64,000 nt of DNA from NCBI GenBank assembly GCA_028751875.1, contig CM054144.1:14189209-14253208 (forward strand), given 5' to 3'. The DNA is from Rapana venosa. Lineage: Eukaryota; Mollusca; Gastropoda; Neogastropoda; Muricidae. The number at the start of each line of letters is the position of its first letter. The first letter of the stretch is position 1. The translations under genes and the position numbers were made by a program. Positions 11,450-22,841 of the stretch are shown piece after piece. The notes beneath the pieces were generated by a model. The model did not search any database. It worked only from the letters and a program-made list of their open reading frames with translations, and was not told where the DNA came from.

Positions 11450-11912
11450 ATAACATCTTGTGCATCTTGATCCTTTTCCTCTGGCACGATATGTCCATAC
11501 TCGAACCACATATGGAACATGTGTTTAAGAAAATCCGGAAGATGTTAATTTTTTTGGATGGGTTCGCACAAGGAAACTTCGGCTTATAGTTCTCATCCGA
11601 AACGGGAGGGAGGGGTGAGTGGATTAGTCTTATAGTCTTATCCGAAGGACAGGATTGAGTTAGTGCAGTTGGTTTTTTAGTCTCATCGAAGGCCTTTTCA
11701 GGGCAGTGAGAGTTGCTTATAGTCCACAATCACGAAGGACTTTCGAATGGAGTGCAGTTTGCTATAGTCCCTCAATTCGAAAGACTTAACGTGGAACAAT
11801 GGCATCGGTACTGATGCCAAGCAAAAATGCCCCACAACGGACGTCCTGTAGAGGCTCGAACCCGGTCCCACAGATCACAGCGTCACGCTCTAGGCCCAAA
11901 GCTATCCCGCTC
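11450..11912 (-). mobile_element. SINE family 1 with about five copies of an internal 42-bp module
   Basis: The tRNA-like head is at 11,870-11,912 on the minus strand (GCGGGATAGCTTTGGGCCTA, then a box-B-like GGTTCGAGCC). It is followed by about five decayed copies of the CTTTCGGATGAGACTATAA module between 11,570 and 11,800, where a normal copy has one. The partner in the right arm (45,801-47,047) has 24 cleaner copies. Confidence 0.75.
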
Positions 11913-12097
11913 CAGATTTGATTAAGTCTTTTACTATAAATCCGGCATGACACTGAACTTATTTTACTTCAAAATTAAACGATTTAGTTAAGAGATCTGA
12001 CAAAAATGTAGCGGAAAATGACCTATGGGGAAAATCATTTAACTGGTGCATTTATAGATAAAGTTCACCGTTTCATTAATTTATTTTATTTATCTTT

Positions 12098-12440
12098 TAT
12101 ATCGGATGATATGGAATACGCACTCACGTTGCTTATTACATCCAGTTTCCCGTGCGTATGTAGTTTTGAAAATATTTTGTCATCTCTATCCCACAGGCAC
12201 ACAATGGCCTACTCTTTCGATAAGCGTGAAAATGATTTTAACGTGAGCGCATGATATTCTGTTTTGCTACAACACACGGGGGCCTCGATTCATAGTCTCG
12301 TGTCGTGGACGGAATTTTCCTGGGGAGAGTGATTCTGCACTGATGTTAACTCCGAGGTAAAAAAATCCACTAGAACGGGATTCGAACTCGGATCGTCAGA
12401 TTACGATCGCATGCTCAAACCGCTAGCTAACCCGTCCCCA
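12098..12440 (-). mobile_element. SINE family 1, near full length
   Basis: The minus strand contains the head (GGGTTAGCTAGCGGTTTGAG; box-B-like GAGTTCGAATCCCG), the middle (TCCCCAGGAAAATTCCGTCC, CGAGGCCCCCGTG) and the 3' end (GCCATTGTGTGCCTGTGGG, CATACGCACGGGAAACTGG). It pairs with 45,293-45,637 in the right arm, so this insertion predates the inverted duplication. Confidence 0.85.
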
Positions 12441-12611
12441 TCTGTTAGGGACCGTGAACGTGCTCAAATGCTCATGGGTTTTGGGGGTGGGGTGGAGGTG
12501 TTTAAGATAGCATTGATACATTTTTAAGAGACTGAATTGATATGTTTGAACAAGTAAGACTGTGGGTAAATGCTAAGGGTTGGTTTTTGTTGTTGTTGAT
12601 TCTGTTTTCAG

Positions 12612-12684
12612 GGGTTCTGGTGCCGGAACCAAAAAGTACCAAGCAGCGCAAACGGCCTGTAAGAGTGACCAGTTCAGACGACAG
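12612..12684 (+). other. Exon-like block (host gene candidate)
   Basis: An acceptor-like GATTCTGTTTTCAG precedes, and a donor-like GTAAGC follows, a 73-base block with one long open phase whose translation is basic then acidic (VLVPEPKSTKQRKRP, then VRVTSSDD). The relative in the right arm (45,048-45,114, minus strand) keeps both splice-like signals but is six bases shorter and has a stop in that phase. A second acceptor-like TTTCTTTCTCAG lies at 12,806-12,817; joining there gives a stop after about 13 residues. This could be a last-but-one exon of an unrecognised nuclear protein or chance. Confidence 0.3.
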
Positions 12685-12689
12685 GTAAG

Positions 12690-13610
12690 CGTCAACGAGT
12701 GAGAGGACAAGATGGATCCGAACTGGATTAAAAAAAAAGTTATAGGTAGTTCTCAAAGAACTTTGTCTTCAGACGTCCTTGCGGGACTAGCTAACATGAT
12801 CTTGCTTTCTTTCTCAGCAGAATCAAACCAAAACGATTAGAAATACCTTCACGATAATCTATCCCTGGAAAAGCTATTTCTCTTTCCTCAAAAGCTCGGA
12901 CAGCAGCTACTTTCTGTCCATAATGAGCCACAAATGGGTTGCGCTGTGCCGAGTCAAGCGCCTTACAAAACGAGTGGTCCAGCACATCCACTTGCTAGCA
13001 TGGGAGGAAGGAAGCCTTCTGGCGGGAAAAAAAGGCAGGTAGGAGATGACCAAGAAAGAAAAAATATACAAAGTAGAATGACATGAAGGAAAGGAACAAG
13101 CCAAAACAATGAGAGGGATAGAAAAGAGGGAAATTATTTGCACAGAATTTCCAGAAGGAGGGATGCTATTTATACTGACGGTATCCCCCCGCTTATCCCC
13201 ATGGGGGAATTTTTAAAAATAGAAAATAGCTAGAATATGTTCCATAAATTATCTAGCCGTTTGGGAAAACTCGGTGCAGAGACCACAAAAATCGAAATTG
13301 GAAAATAAGACAATTGACTAGTCAATGATTTTGGCCTGGATTTTTAAAAAAAACCCAGAAATGACTTTATAAAGAATCCTGGTCGAGAGATAACTCTACC
13401 CAGGTTCTGGTATTCTTTCTTATGCAAAAATCCAGAGAGCAGTTCAACTTTGAAGTATTCTGATAAATCTCATTGAGGAACTCCGAGAGGTTGTTCCCAA
13501 GTAGGAAGAGTAGCATCTATTTTTTTTTTTATTTGATGATAGCAAAATTGGTAACGAGTTTCGGGGTATCTTGTATAACAAATCTGAGTGATGATTTTTG
13601 ACCAGTGGTA
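12690..13610. other. Unique part of the left inverted arm, no gene proven
   Basis: Non-repetitive DNA that matches 44,180-45,000 in reverse complement, with many indels. A minus-strand frame at 12,907-13,143 and its partner at 44,591-44,782 look alike at their starts, but both open with GTG instead of ATG. Confidence 0.5.
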
Positions 13611-13930
13611 TACCATGTCAACACTTACTCTCTGTCTGTGTACATTTCTCTCTCTCCACCTCTCTGTCTCTCTGTCTGTCAGGAGAGAATGCGTGGCGTA
13701 TGCGAGCGTTGTTATGCTGTGCGTGAGTAGGATGTTCGGCGTATCCGCTCGGAGCGTATTGCGTTGAGTCAGATGTGAGGTGCGTGCCGTGTTTCGTGCT
13801 GATAGGCTATCGAACCGTGCGTCCGTGTAGTATTGGGATGCGTGCGGATCGCGTGTATGTGTGCGGCGAAGCTTGTGTGTGTTGTGGGAGTGAGGTCCCG
13901 CCGGTTAGAAGGAGAGTGAAAGAAAGGAAA
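13611..13930. repeat. TCTCTG / GTGCG-rich simple sequence
   Basis: A short CTCTCTGTCTGT run (13,628-13,682) leads into GCGTGTGCGTG-like sequence. The right arm has long ACGC arrays at the same place (43,888-44,095), so the repeat has expanded there or decayed here. Confidence 0.6.
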
Positions 13931-14141
13931 GGTGTGCATAGGGGGGTCTGGGTATAGCCGTTGAGATAGAAACAAGAGCTGGCTGATATACTTACAAAAG
14001 CCGTTTAATGGACCTCTTTTATTTTTAACGGACAGCACTTGTTGCAAATGTCTCCGATTTTTCATGGCGACAGCGAAACTATTAAGCAACTTGCCAAAAA
14101 ATGCTTCCGATAAAATTTGCTTTCAATTTAAACCATTAATT

Positions 14142-14375
14142 GGAATAAGCACCTAACCGGAGTGCTTCTAAAAAAAATCCAGTCTCCGTGTGAGCATGCG
14201 TTGTTTGTGAAGATTAGTCATCCCATTCCCACTTGGCACAGCAAGGTCCCTACAACTTTGGCAAGGCGAAAAGGTTTTGACGTGTGCGGAAGATGTTCTG
14301 CTGTGCTTTCACACACGCGCCACCTCGGTTTACAGTCTTAAATTCTGAAAGACTTTTCGGCAGGGTAGGAAAAAG
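14142..14375 (-). mobile_element. SINE family 1, 3' two-thirds
   Basis: The minus strand reads CTGAAAGTCTTTCAGAATT, GACTGTAAACCGAGGTGGCG, GCAGAACATCTTCCGCACAC, AAAACCTTTTCGCC, then AGCACTCCGGTTAGGTGCTT. The head is replaced by other sequence. The partner is 43,400-43,640. Confidence 0.75.
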
Positions 14376-14765
14376 TATAGAACAACCAGCTAAATTTGCA
14401 GACTGGGAAGACCAGTGCAACATCACGTTACACTGTTCCCAGACTTGTGATTTTGATATACATAGCGCCATGCTTTTTGCGAGCTATTGTACCGTTGTGT
14501 CTACACAGCTCACCCCGTTTGTCTAATACAATAATTGTCCGCATGTCCCTCGAACCGACCACAGCTGACAGACAACCCTTGCAATGCTTGTTGAATAACA
14601 CTGGGCACTGGCACCTGAGAGTGGCTAACCTCAAACCTAACCCTTGGCCCCCCCCTGTGGATCACAAATGGCAGGAAGTATTAAAATGAGTTGTAAGCTG
14701 ACACCAATGAGCTCAAAAATATATTTCTTTTCTTCGCGCGTTTGTGGGAGGATGTGGTGGGTTTC
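14376..14765. other. Unique part of the left arm
   Basis: It matches 43,080-43,400 in reverse (for example the TGAATAACACTGGCACTGGC-like block near 14,593 and its partner near 43,190). No gene is supported. Confidence 0.5.
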
Positions 14766-14767
14766 AT

Positions 14768-14968
14768 AGAATAAGATTGTTCTGCTTGCCTTTCGCACAC
14801 GGGACTATCAGTTTATATGTCGCATCCGAAACGATTTGGAGTAGTGAGTTGGCACTGATAACATCCAGAGGAAAAATATCGGCTTGAAAACGAGACTCCG
14901 TAACCAGGGTCATACCAGATACGAGACGCGATGCGCAACTCTCTAACCACCAAGCTATCTTCCACGAT
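14768..14968 (-). mobile_element. SINE family 1, 5' two-thirds
   Basis: The minus strand holds a head (GATAGCTTGGTGGTTAGAGA, a degraded box B), CCTCTGGATGTTATCAGTGC, CAAATCGTTTCGGATGCGAC and ATAAACTGATAGTCCCGTGT. It is cut before the 3' half. The partner is 42,845-43,035, cut at the same point, so the truncation is older than the duplication. Confidence 0.8.
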
Positions 14969-14969
14969 A

Positions 14970-15245
14970 GATGCAGAGAAGGAGAAGAGGAGTAGAGGAA
15001 TAGAGAGATAGAGAGAGATTGAGAAGAGCGAGGGTGAGAGGGGTGGAGAGAGAGAGAGAGAGAGAGAGAGGAGATAGCCGAGAGAGGAGAGAGAGCAAGT
15101 GGCGGTGATAGAGCACGTAGGAGAGAGCACGGAGTGAGAGAGAGAGAGAGAGATGAGAGAGAAGAGGATAGAGAGAGAGAGAGAGAGAATAGAAGCGAAA
15201 AGAGAGAGTAGAAGAGAGAGAGAGAAGAAGGAATAAAGATGAATA
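14970..15245. repeat. GA-rich microsatellite
   Basis: GAGAGA with AGAGGA and GATAGAG variants. The partner in the right arm is the CT run at 42,638-42,846. The long minus-strand frames (174-236 residues) are serine/leucine translations of this tract. Confidence 0.9.
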
Positions 15246-15254
15246 TGTGGAGAG

Positions 15255-15450
15255 AAGTGTGTGAGTGTGCGGCGTGCGTTGTTGATCCGAGTGGGTAGCG
15301 TGTGTGTGTGCGTGTTTGGGTGTGTGCGCGCGTGCGTGCGTGCGTGCTGTAGCCGTTCTTTGCGATCGGAGTTGTTGGCGATCGTGTGAGGTGTGAGTGT
15401 GTGTGTGTGTGTGTGGTGTGTGTTTGTGTGGTGTGTGTGTGTTCTGCATG
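15255..15450. repeat. GTGT/GCGTGC repeat
   Basis: Alternating purine-pyrimidine run. The partner is the CA/CGCA run at 42,538-42,635. Confidence 0.85.
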
Positions 15451-15709
15451 CACATCCACGGAATGGTATACCACAGCAATTTGTCATCACCAGCGTATCT
15501 TCCGCGCCCTTGAGTTAAAAAAAAACTTTTCAGCTGTGTTTGTATGTGCGGATTTTAAAAATATGAATAGTAAAAGAAAAAAAGAAAAAGCCGAATATTT
15601 TTGGAAGGGATAGACGTAAGCATTGAAGCGTCGTACAAAAAAGCTCTGTATATTGTTATAAAAGAAAACATCCGTGTACTTTTATTTACCAACCTTTCGT
15701 TAGAAAAAG

Positions 15710-15940
15710 CCAGATATCTCCGTGGTCAGAGCACTCGCTCCTCCCCCAAATTAGGTTTAAGCAGCGAGTTGGCGTGGGGACATGACACCTGTGTAGTGGC
15801 GTCTCGGCTTCCGTACAGTCCCCCAATTTCACTCAGTAGTGTAAAGGGTGGGCCCTGCCTCATTAGGGCAGGGAAGTAAAGCAGCGAGGGAGAGGGCATG
15901 GGCGCAGCCTTTAGGTTGTCTGGGTCCATAAGAGAAGCAT
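15710..15940 (+). mobile_element. SINE family 2 copy with tRNA-like head
   Basis: It starts with AGCCAGATATCTCCGTGGTC, a box-A-like head with AGAGCACTCGCT. The middle is shared with the other copies (GTACAGTCCCCCAATTTCA, GCCCTGCCTCATTAGGGCAG, AAGTAAAGCAGCGAGGGAG, GGGCGCAGCCTTTAGG). The partner at 42,028-42,288 in the right arm is in reverse orientation. Related copies are at 7,021-7,325 and 23,030-23,330. Confidence 0.8.
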
Positions 15941-16376
15941 GAGATTTCGAACAACCTTCGCTCTCGCCTAACGACCATCCAAAGGCACTAGGTAGTATCT
16001 TTATCTTTTTTTATATTAGTAAAAGCAGTTTCCTCTTTGCTTTACAAAACTTAAACCAGAAAACATGTTGTCATTAAATCTTGTAGTGTGTGGTGTCCTG
16101 TTTCCTTAATTTCGCTCTTGCTTAGCTTTGCGTAGGTCCAGGGACATGCCCATTACCCAGGTACATAGCACACCCACCCATGTGATAGAACTGCTCCTCT
16201 GCATTTCTCCTATGCAAGCTTTTGATTTTCATACCAAGAAGAACTGGATAACAGAATAGATAAAATTGGAGAAAAGAAGTAATTGGGAGTAAATGTTGGA
16301 AGTGGGAGAGGGGGGGGGGTGGGGTTTGGGTCCGCACAAAAAACACACCAGAAATACCCAACATAAAGTCTGGTTA
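15941..16376. other. Unique part of the left arm up to the duplication junction
   Basis: It matches 41,720-41,990 in reverse (for example GGGACATGCCCA at 16,140 and TGGGCATGTCCC at 41,851). The right arm shows this sequence directly joined to the equivalent of 16,377, so the join is ancestral. Confidence 0.7.
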
Positions 16377-19300
16377 TTTATTGGCAAGCTAAATTAGAAA
16401 TGATTTTTAGAATGGATTCATGGTTTTCGTTCTCGCATTTGCCCAGCCTTTGTACAGTATCTGTTATCCATGTTGTGCTAATTTTCTTGAAAGTATGGAA
16501 CTTCCTATTCACATGTTCTGCAGTAAAAACAAATGCAGTGTCGCAAAGTTTTTTGTGGAAATAATGTATTCTGAGCAGATCAACTGTCATAGTATAGTGG
16601 GGTACAGGTTGTCATTTTTTGTTCAGCCTTTCTGTTATTGCATTTAATTTGTACCCAAGTGAAACCTGGGTTGTGTAACACTAAAAATGAGAAGTTTAGC
16701 TGGTTTGTGGTTTTTTTGATTATTGGTCTTTAAGTAAGCTTATACAATGCAGTTGTACAAAACAGATACTTTGGCTGTATTTTTTGTTGTTGTGGGAGCT
16801 TTAAATCACTGTGTATAGTCAAAGAAAAAACGTGCTTTTCAGCAAGCAATGGATGGTTGTGACAAGCTAGTCTTGTATTTATAGGGCTATCCTTTTTTTA
16901 ATAGTGATCGTCATTCAACAGCTTTGTACATTATGGGTTTTGAAACATTATGTTTTCTGGGAACTTTAATTACCTCAATGTTTTTTTGTTTGTTTGTTTT
17001 TTTTGGATGGTACTCTCATATAAAGTACTGAGAGTGCATAAGTGATAGCAGTTTACTGGCTGACACAGGCCTTTTTTCATTGTTAATTGCAAACATATCA
17101 GTTTGGGTATTGGTCATCGTTCGTGTATTGCCCATTGTAGCTATAGATTTTTTATTCCAACATAGCCTGACGGAAATGTATATGAAGCTGAGAATACACG
17201 ATATAACAAACCTATTTTGATGACCTAGTTATTGATGTGAAATAGGATTTACTACACAAAGAATGTATAGGTTTAATAACCATTACATTCATTTTTTTCC
17301 TTGTAAATTCCTGACAGCCCTGTAACAAAATTGATGAATAACCTGAAAAATGTTTCGTAGGTTTTGTATGGGGGGTGGGGGATTAGTGGATGATCACACG
17401 ACCACTGACACGTTATTTCAACGCCAAACAGACTTATTATTTTTTTTTTTTTTTTTTTTTTCCAGATAAAAATAAGTTTGCAACAACTTTTAAAAAAAAA
17501 AACACAAACAACATGATTGTTTTCCACTTACCATTTCAAGTTGTCTGTCTCTTCTTCCTCGCTGCTGTAAATATTACAAACACTACGTCTCACTGCTGGA
17601 ACTAAAAACGCTTGTTTTTTGTCACTTCTGGGTTTGAAACCTATACTAGAATGAACACAAAACCATGACAGGTAAATATATTTTTCAAAGTAATGAGGAA
17701 ATGTTGGACAAAAGCAAACAACAACTTCTTGGGATTTATTCGGTGGGCCTGTCATTGTGTCACTACTGCAGGTCAGAGCACTGGGAAAAAAAAGGCCTAA
17801 CCGTCCCTAAGCCTACACGTCCCGTCTACCTCTCGCCCTTCACACGCCCTGATCCCAGAGGGGAGTTCAACAGTTCATCAGAGAGGAGAGTCCCTTCAGT
17901 CAAAAAAAAAGAGGCTGGGAGTTAGGGTTGGGTTAGCCAGTGGCTCGCAGCATGATATGAAAAGTGGGTAAAACGGCAGAATACTTGTACACCAAGGCTG
18001 GTCAAAACCTTGATAAAATGTCCATAGAGACAAATCTGATGAAATGTCCACAAATATCTGAAATGCTCAACAAATCTGAAATGTCTAACAAACAAAACTT
18101 CATAAGATACAAATCTAAATGTTCTCAAGACAAATCTGATTGTAAATGTTCTCCAAAAACTTTAATGTTCTCTCTAAACAAATCTTGATCTTCTGCCAAA
18201 GAAAAACAAAACAAGAACTTGACCAAGGTCTTTGTTCAAGTATCTGTACATGAAATACTGTTTAGTGTAGAGTTTATTGGATGCGTCAAGAACTGAGTCT
18301 TGGCTACGAACATTTCTGTCATCTCTTGTCTCTCCTCTATTTTTCTTCTCCTTCTCTCTCACTCCTCCCCCTCTCTCTCTCCTACTCCCCGTCCCTCTCT
18401 CTCACTCTCTCTCTCATTCGTCTCCCTCCCTCTCTCTCTCTCCCTCTCCTCATCCCTCATCTCTCCTTCTCCCTCCCCCCTCTCTCTCTCCCTCTCTCAT
18501 CCATGTGCAGAAGATATCGGCTACACTTTCTCATAGAAATACTCTGTCTCTAGTCTCCTCTATATAACTCTGTCTCTTCTGTCTGGTCTGTCTGTCAGTC
18601 TCTCTTTCTCACTATGTGACAAATCCGAGGATTCACACCACAAAGAATCTCTTTTTCTTTCTGCCCACCTTTTATTTATTAATGAAAAATATTTTATTAT
18701 TCCCCGGGCCGCCCCTCTCTCTCCGTCCTCACCTCCTCCCCCCCCTCTGCATGTCTCATGCATTGTGATTACTTAATCAGTCTAGACGCAAAAAAAAACT
18801 TCGACGGTTTAGATTATTCAAATGTCTGTCAGAAATAAACATTACATGCACAAAATAAAACTATTTTATTTTTCTAAAATGCATGTTATGTGGCTGTGAA
18901 TTAAATGCATCCCGGGACAAACTTCCCAACTCGTCCCAAACTCCCGATAACTCCCAACTTACCTCCCCCCCCCCCCCCCCCAACCTCCTAACCTAACTCT
19001 CTCACTCCCAACTAACTTCCCCACCCCCTCCACTACTCCCTTCCCCCCCCCCCCCCCCTCTAAACTCACAACTCCCCTCAACTCCCCGCCCCACCCCCCC
19101 CTCTTCTCTCTACCTCTCTCTGCACTCTCGGCTCGGGTTCTCCTCACTCCTCACGCTCTATCTATCACTACCTATCGATTGTTTGACCTATCTATTCTAT
19201 CTAATAATAAGTGTGAGGTTCTGTGTGTGTGTGTGATGTGAGTTGTTTACTATACTAAATTTATAACATTATAACAGATATAACAGAACAGCGCTTTAAT

Positions 19301-21699
19301 AAATAACTTAATGATTTTATTTCAGTAAGCAGAAACGAAATAACTAATCCCACCCACAGAGTCACGACACAGACTTGCCGTGATACTATAATTACACAGA
19401 ACACACGTGTATGCAAATGAGCTCTGTGTGCCAAATATAAAAGCACATAATTTATTTATTTGTGCATACCGTAAAGGTTCCTCTTGGATAAAAATCTTGT
19501 ATTTTCAGATTTGTAGATGTTAAACAATAAGACAAAATTGTAACTGGCTGGTGGTCCACACTTAGCACACACGCAACTCACGAGGGATGCAAACTAACAC
19601 CTGCATACAACACCCCACAACACTCTACACCACACACTTACCTGCATAATTGAAATGAAATATTAACACATGGAGGTGTTAAAAACAGCTCCTAAATACA
19701 TTTTAAGAAGAGAACTACAAACAACACGCAACAAACAAATAAATCAGCAAATGAGGGACAGAAAGAACAAAAAAAACCAAATACAGACAAATCCCGATAA
19801 ACAATAACAATAACAACAGCTCCCCCATTCCAAAATATAATCCAAAAGGGCCTGTGAACTATTCAAAACCAATTAGGAAGATTGAATGAAAAGAATATTT
19901 TTTAATGTACTACATCCCCCCCTCTATACTTACCATTGGCATACACCTTTAAAACCCTCGCTCCCGCCCCCCTTCCCCCATCCCCTACCCCCCCCCTTCG
20001 TCCCCTCCCTCGGACATGAATATATAATTCCTTTGAGAGTTATTGCTTTAAACATGGACATCATGCCAAAATTAGTGTGGTGTGTATGAAAATCTCTCGC
20101 GCACCACGGTCAAAAGCCTGTTCACTTTTTTTTGTCGTTTCGGAAAATTATTATTGAGTTGCCCAAGGAAAAGGAGGAAGAAAAACTTCCCACGTAAAAT
20201 ACCTCCAGCCCAAAACACACACTCACATACAACACATTCAACACACACATTTTACTGACGAACACTTAAAGACACAACACCTACATCACACACACTTACC
20301 ACACAAACCCACACATATACATACACAACACACCCACACAACAGCACAACACATACAACACACACCAACCGGGTTCCCCATCACTGTTAGCATTCTTAGG
20401 AAGTTTATTGTGTAACTGTGTTTAATGTAAATATATTGCAAACCAACAAACAAACTCAAAACAAATCATCCTTCATATGGGGTATTTTTACTGATGCTAA
20501 TCGAAGGAGTACAGTTAGGGTTTCATACACACCGGCAATGTCTTTTCTTTGTATTAAAGTTAAAATACAAGTCAAGTCAAGTCAAAAACACTTTAATCAT
20601 CCCATAAGGGCAATTAACAGATACTGGACAGCAACATTTGTAACCTATAAATTAACTCACAAGATCGGCCAAAAACATATTTTTCAGATTGTTATATAAA
20701 ACATTCCGAGGATAGCTTAAAAAAACAATTATCACACACACAAACCCAGGTTCGGTTCGGCGCACACACAAGACGCACTCGCGTACACACAACCCACACA
20801 CGCCACGCCGCACACACAAGTGTAGGAATACAATGTTTAAAAACCATTGATTGGAAAAGACATAAACTTACTTTTTTACGCGTGCAGCCCACCCATAACA
20901 CGACACACCAATAGATGAACACAATTAATAAAATACTATAGACAGAAAACCACACACAGCACTACCCATTCACCCGTGTACTATAAAATACGCATTAGTT
21001 CTACCAAAGACAACAATAAACTTTAACACACAACACACACACACTGGCGCGCGAGTCGGCGCGCGCGCGTGCGCACTACAAAAAGGACACACACAATCAC
21101 ACACACACGAGACAACACAACACACACACACACCCACACACAACACACACACACACACAATTTAGAATCATTTTCTTGAGACCAAAAGAAGATACAGTAG
21201 TACATTATTTTCATACCAACCACCACACACACGCACAACGCGCACATTGACCAATCAGGGGTTGTAAATCAGAGATGTAAAACTGTTTAGTAGTCAGTGA
21301 TGTTTAGGAAATTAGAATCGAATGACTACTGGAACAAAAGAAATTCTTTATATCTAATATGTTTTAACTGATAGTGGATGCAAACCGAAAGCGGCGTCCA
21401 GAAGGCATCAAAACTGTGAAATTCCGAAGACATCATTGTATTGAACGGCCAAGATCCTGGGCAAGTCACTTTGTGCACAAGCAAGGCAGCTGATCGCAGG
21501 TAAACGGGTGCATGAGATCTCTTTTGAGTCTACTCCAAAAATTAATTTGGCGCAGATTCTAATATTCTAAAATTATCCCGAAGACCTATGCTTGTTTTGA
21601 ACACATAAAATTGGAATGTACCAACCAGACGAAAGCAATACTTATAGAACACTCACTATGTAGGACTAGTAGAACAAAGGAAGGAATCTTTTGTCACCA
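16377..21699. repeat. Direct segmental repeat, copy A'
   Basis: Identical to 1-5,323 in every block compared. Internal features sit at the first-copy position plus 16,376: CT tract 18,342-18,516, C-rich tract 18,959-19,106, CA tracts 20,214-20,376 and 21,026-21,171. The first half (to about 18,950) forms part of the left inverted arm and aligns in reverse to 39,510-41,720 with many differences. No gene is supported; the many short frames are repeated exactly in both copies only because the DNA is identical. Confidence 0.97.
18342..18516. repeat. CT-rich microsatellite in copy A'
   Basis: Second copy of the pyrimidine tract at 1,966-2,140. Confidence 0.9.
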
Positions 21700-21889
21700 A
21701 AAAAATTAGTTAAGCTTCCTTAGAAAATACGTTTTTTGTCCCTTTTTGACAATACGTCAGTGTTAGCATACCGTTTAATTTTTGTTGATAAAAAATAGTT
21801 CCCCAGATATTTGTACTTCGAAACATTTTCAACTTCTTGGACTATGGATGATAACTGCTCAGAAGTGTGACCGATCTTCTGAAGTCGAT

Positions 21890-22320
21890 AAGAAGATCTT
21901 TAGTTTTTAGAAACCCTTTAGCTCCAGTATGCCTCATCACAGCAATTGAACAAAATCAGTGAGGGCTGGACCGTGGTTTTGGACAGATCCAGATAAGAGA
22001 GACAAAAGAGCACTGTCTTCGGCAAATTTTACAAGAAAGGAATTTTCATTGCTGCTTCTGCAATCATCTGTGTATAGAATGTACAGAAGTGGCGAGAGAA
22101 CGCATCCCTGTGGAGAATCCATACAGGTAAATCTAACCGATGAAGATATTTTATTGGCAAAAACACGCTGCAGTCTGTTAGTTAAAAGTTCCATCAGCCA
22201 AGGAACAAGTTGATTTCTACATCCAATTTTGAAAGTATTTTGTGAACAAGAACATGAGGCTGCATTGTTTTGAAAGCTGAAGTTAAGTCAGCAAACAATA
22301 TTTGAGGAAGGAGCAGGGTG
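21890..22320 (-). mobile_element. LINE reverse transcriptase fragment (L2/Rex1-like), inactive
   Basis: Minus-strand translation gives the RT palm. Motif A region FADLTSAFKTMQPH lies near 22,300-22,260 and SPQGCVLSPLLYILYT follows in the second frame, so there is a frameshift between them. The catalytic box is FAED instead of FADD (22,014-22,025), and ALTDFVQ follows. Such SPQGCVLSPLL palms are typical of CR1/L2/Rex1-type LINEs. Only about 140 residues survive; neither an endonuclease nor a 3' end is visible. It starts just where the direct repeat loses similarity, so it lies at the duplication edge. Confidence 0.8.
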
Positions 22321-22334
22321 CATGAGTAACCGGG

Positions 22335-22415
22335 AGGGGGGGGGGGGGGAGTTACTTTTCGTTCTCTCTCCCCTTGGCTTTATTCCCTCAACCTCCACCC
22401 CTTTTTCCTCCCCAC
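22335..22415. repeat. Poly-G run and CT-rich flank
   Basis: A run of about 14 G bases at 22,336-22,350 followed by CTCTCTCCCC. Confidence 0.7.
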
Positions 22416-22804
22416 AAGGAAGTGGCAGGATGGTTAAGGGCGTTTGCCTGCCAAAAGTAAACCCTGGGTTCTGGGTTCCATTCCCGCCTCGCCCTTTCTT
22501 CCCAGTTTGACAAAAAAAAACGAACTGAATGTCAAAGTCCTCCGGATGAGACTATAAACCGAGGCCCCGTGTGCGAACTCATGCAGAACATCTTGCGCAC
22601 ACGTTAAATCCTGTTACGCTTTTCAAAAGAGTAGGCCATTGTGTGCCGGTGGGAACAGATGACAAAATTTACAAAACCGCATACACACGGGGACTAGGTG
22701 TAAAAAAAAGGCACATGAGTGCTTATTCCATTGTCCTCGAAAAAAAATAATCTGAGCGCTTTGATTTGTTGCTTTACAAGATTCAGCGCTATGTAAATTC
22801 CATA

Positions 22805-22841
<37 letters not shown>

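Noticed and set aside
22322..22510. Short plus-strand frame with poly-Gly start
   Set aside because: It starts in a poly-G run and crosses a SINE head; no motif.
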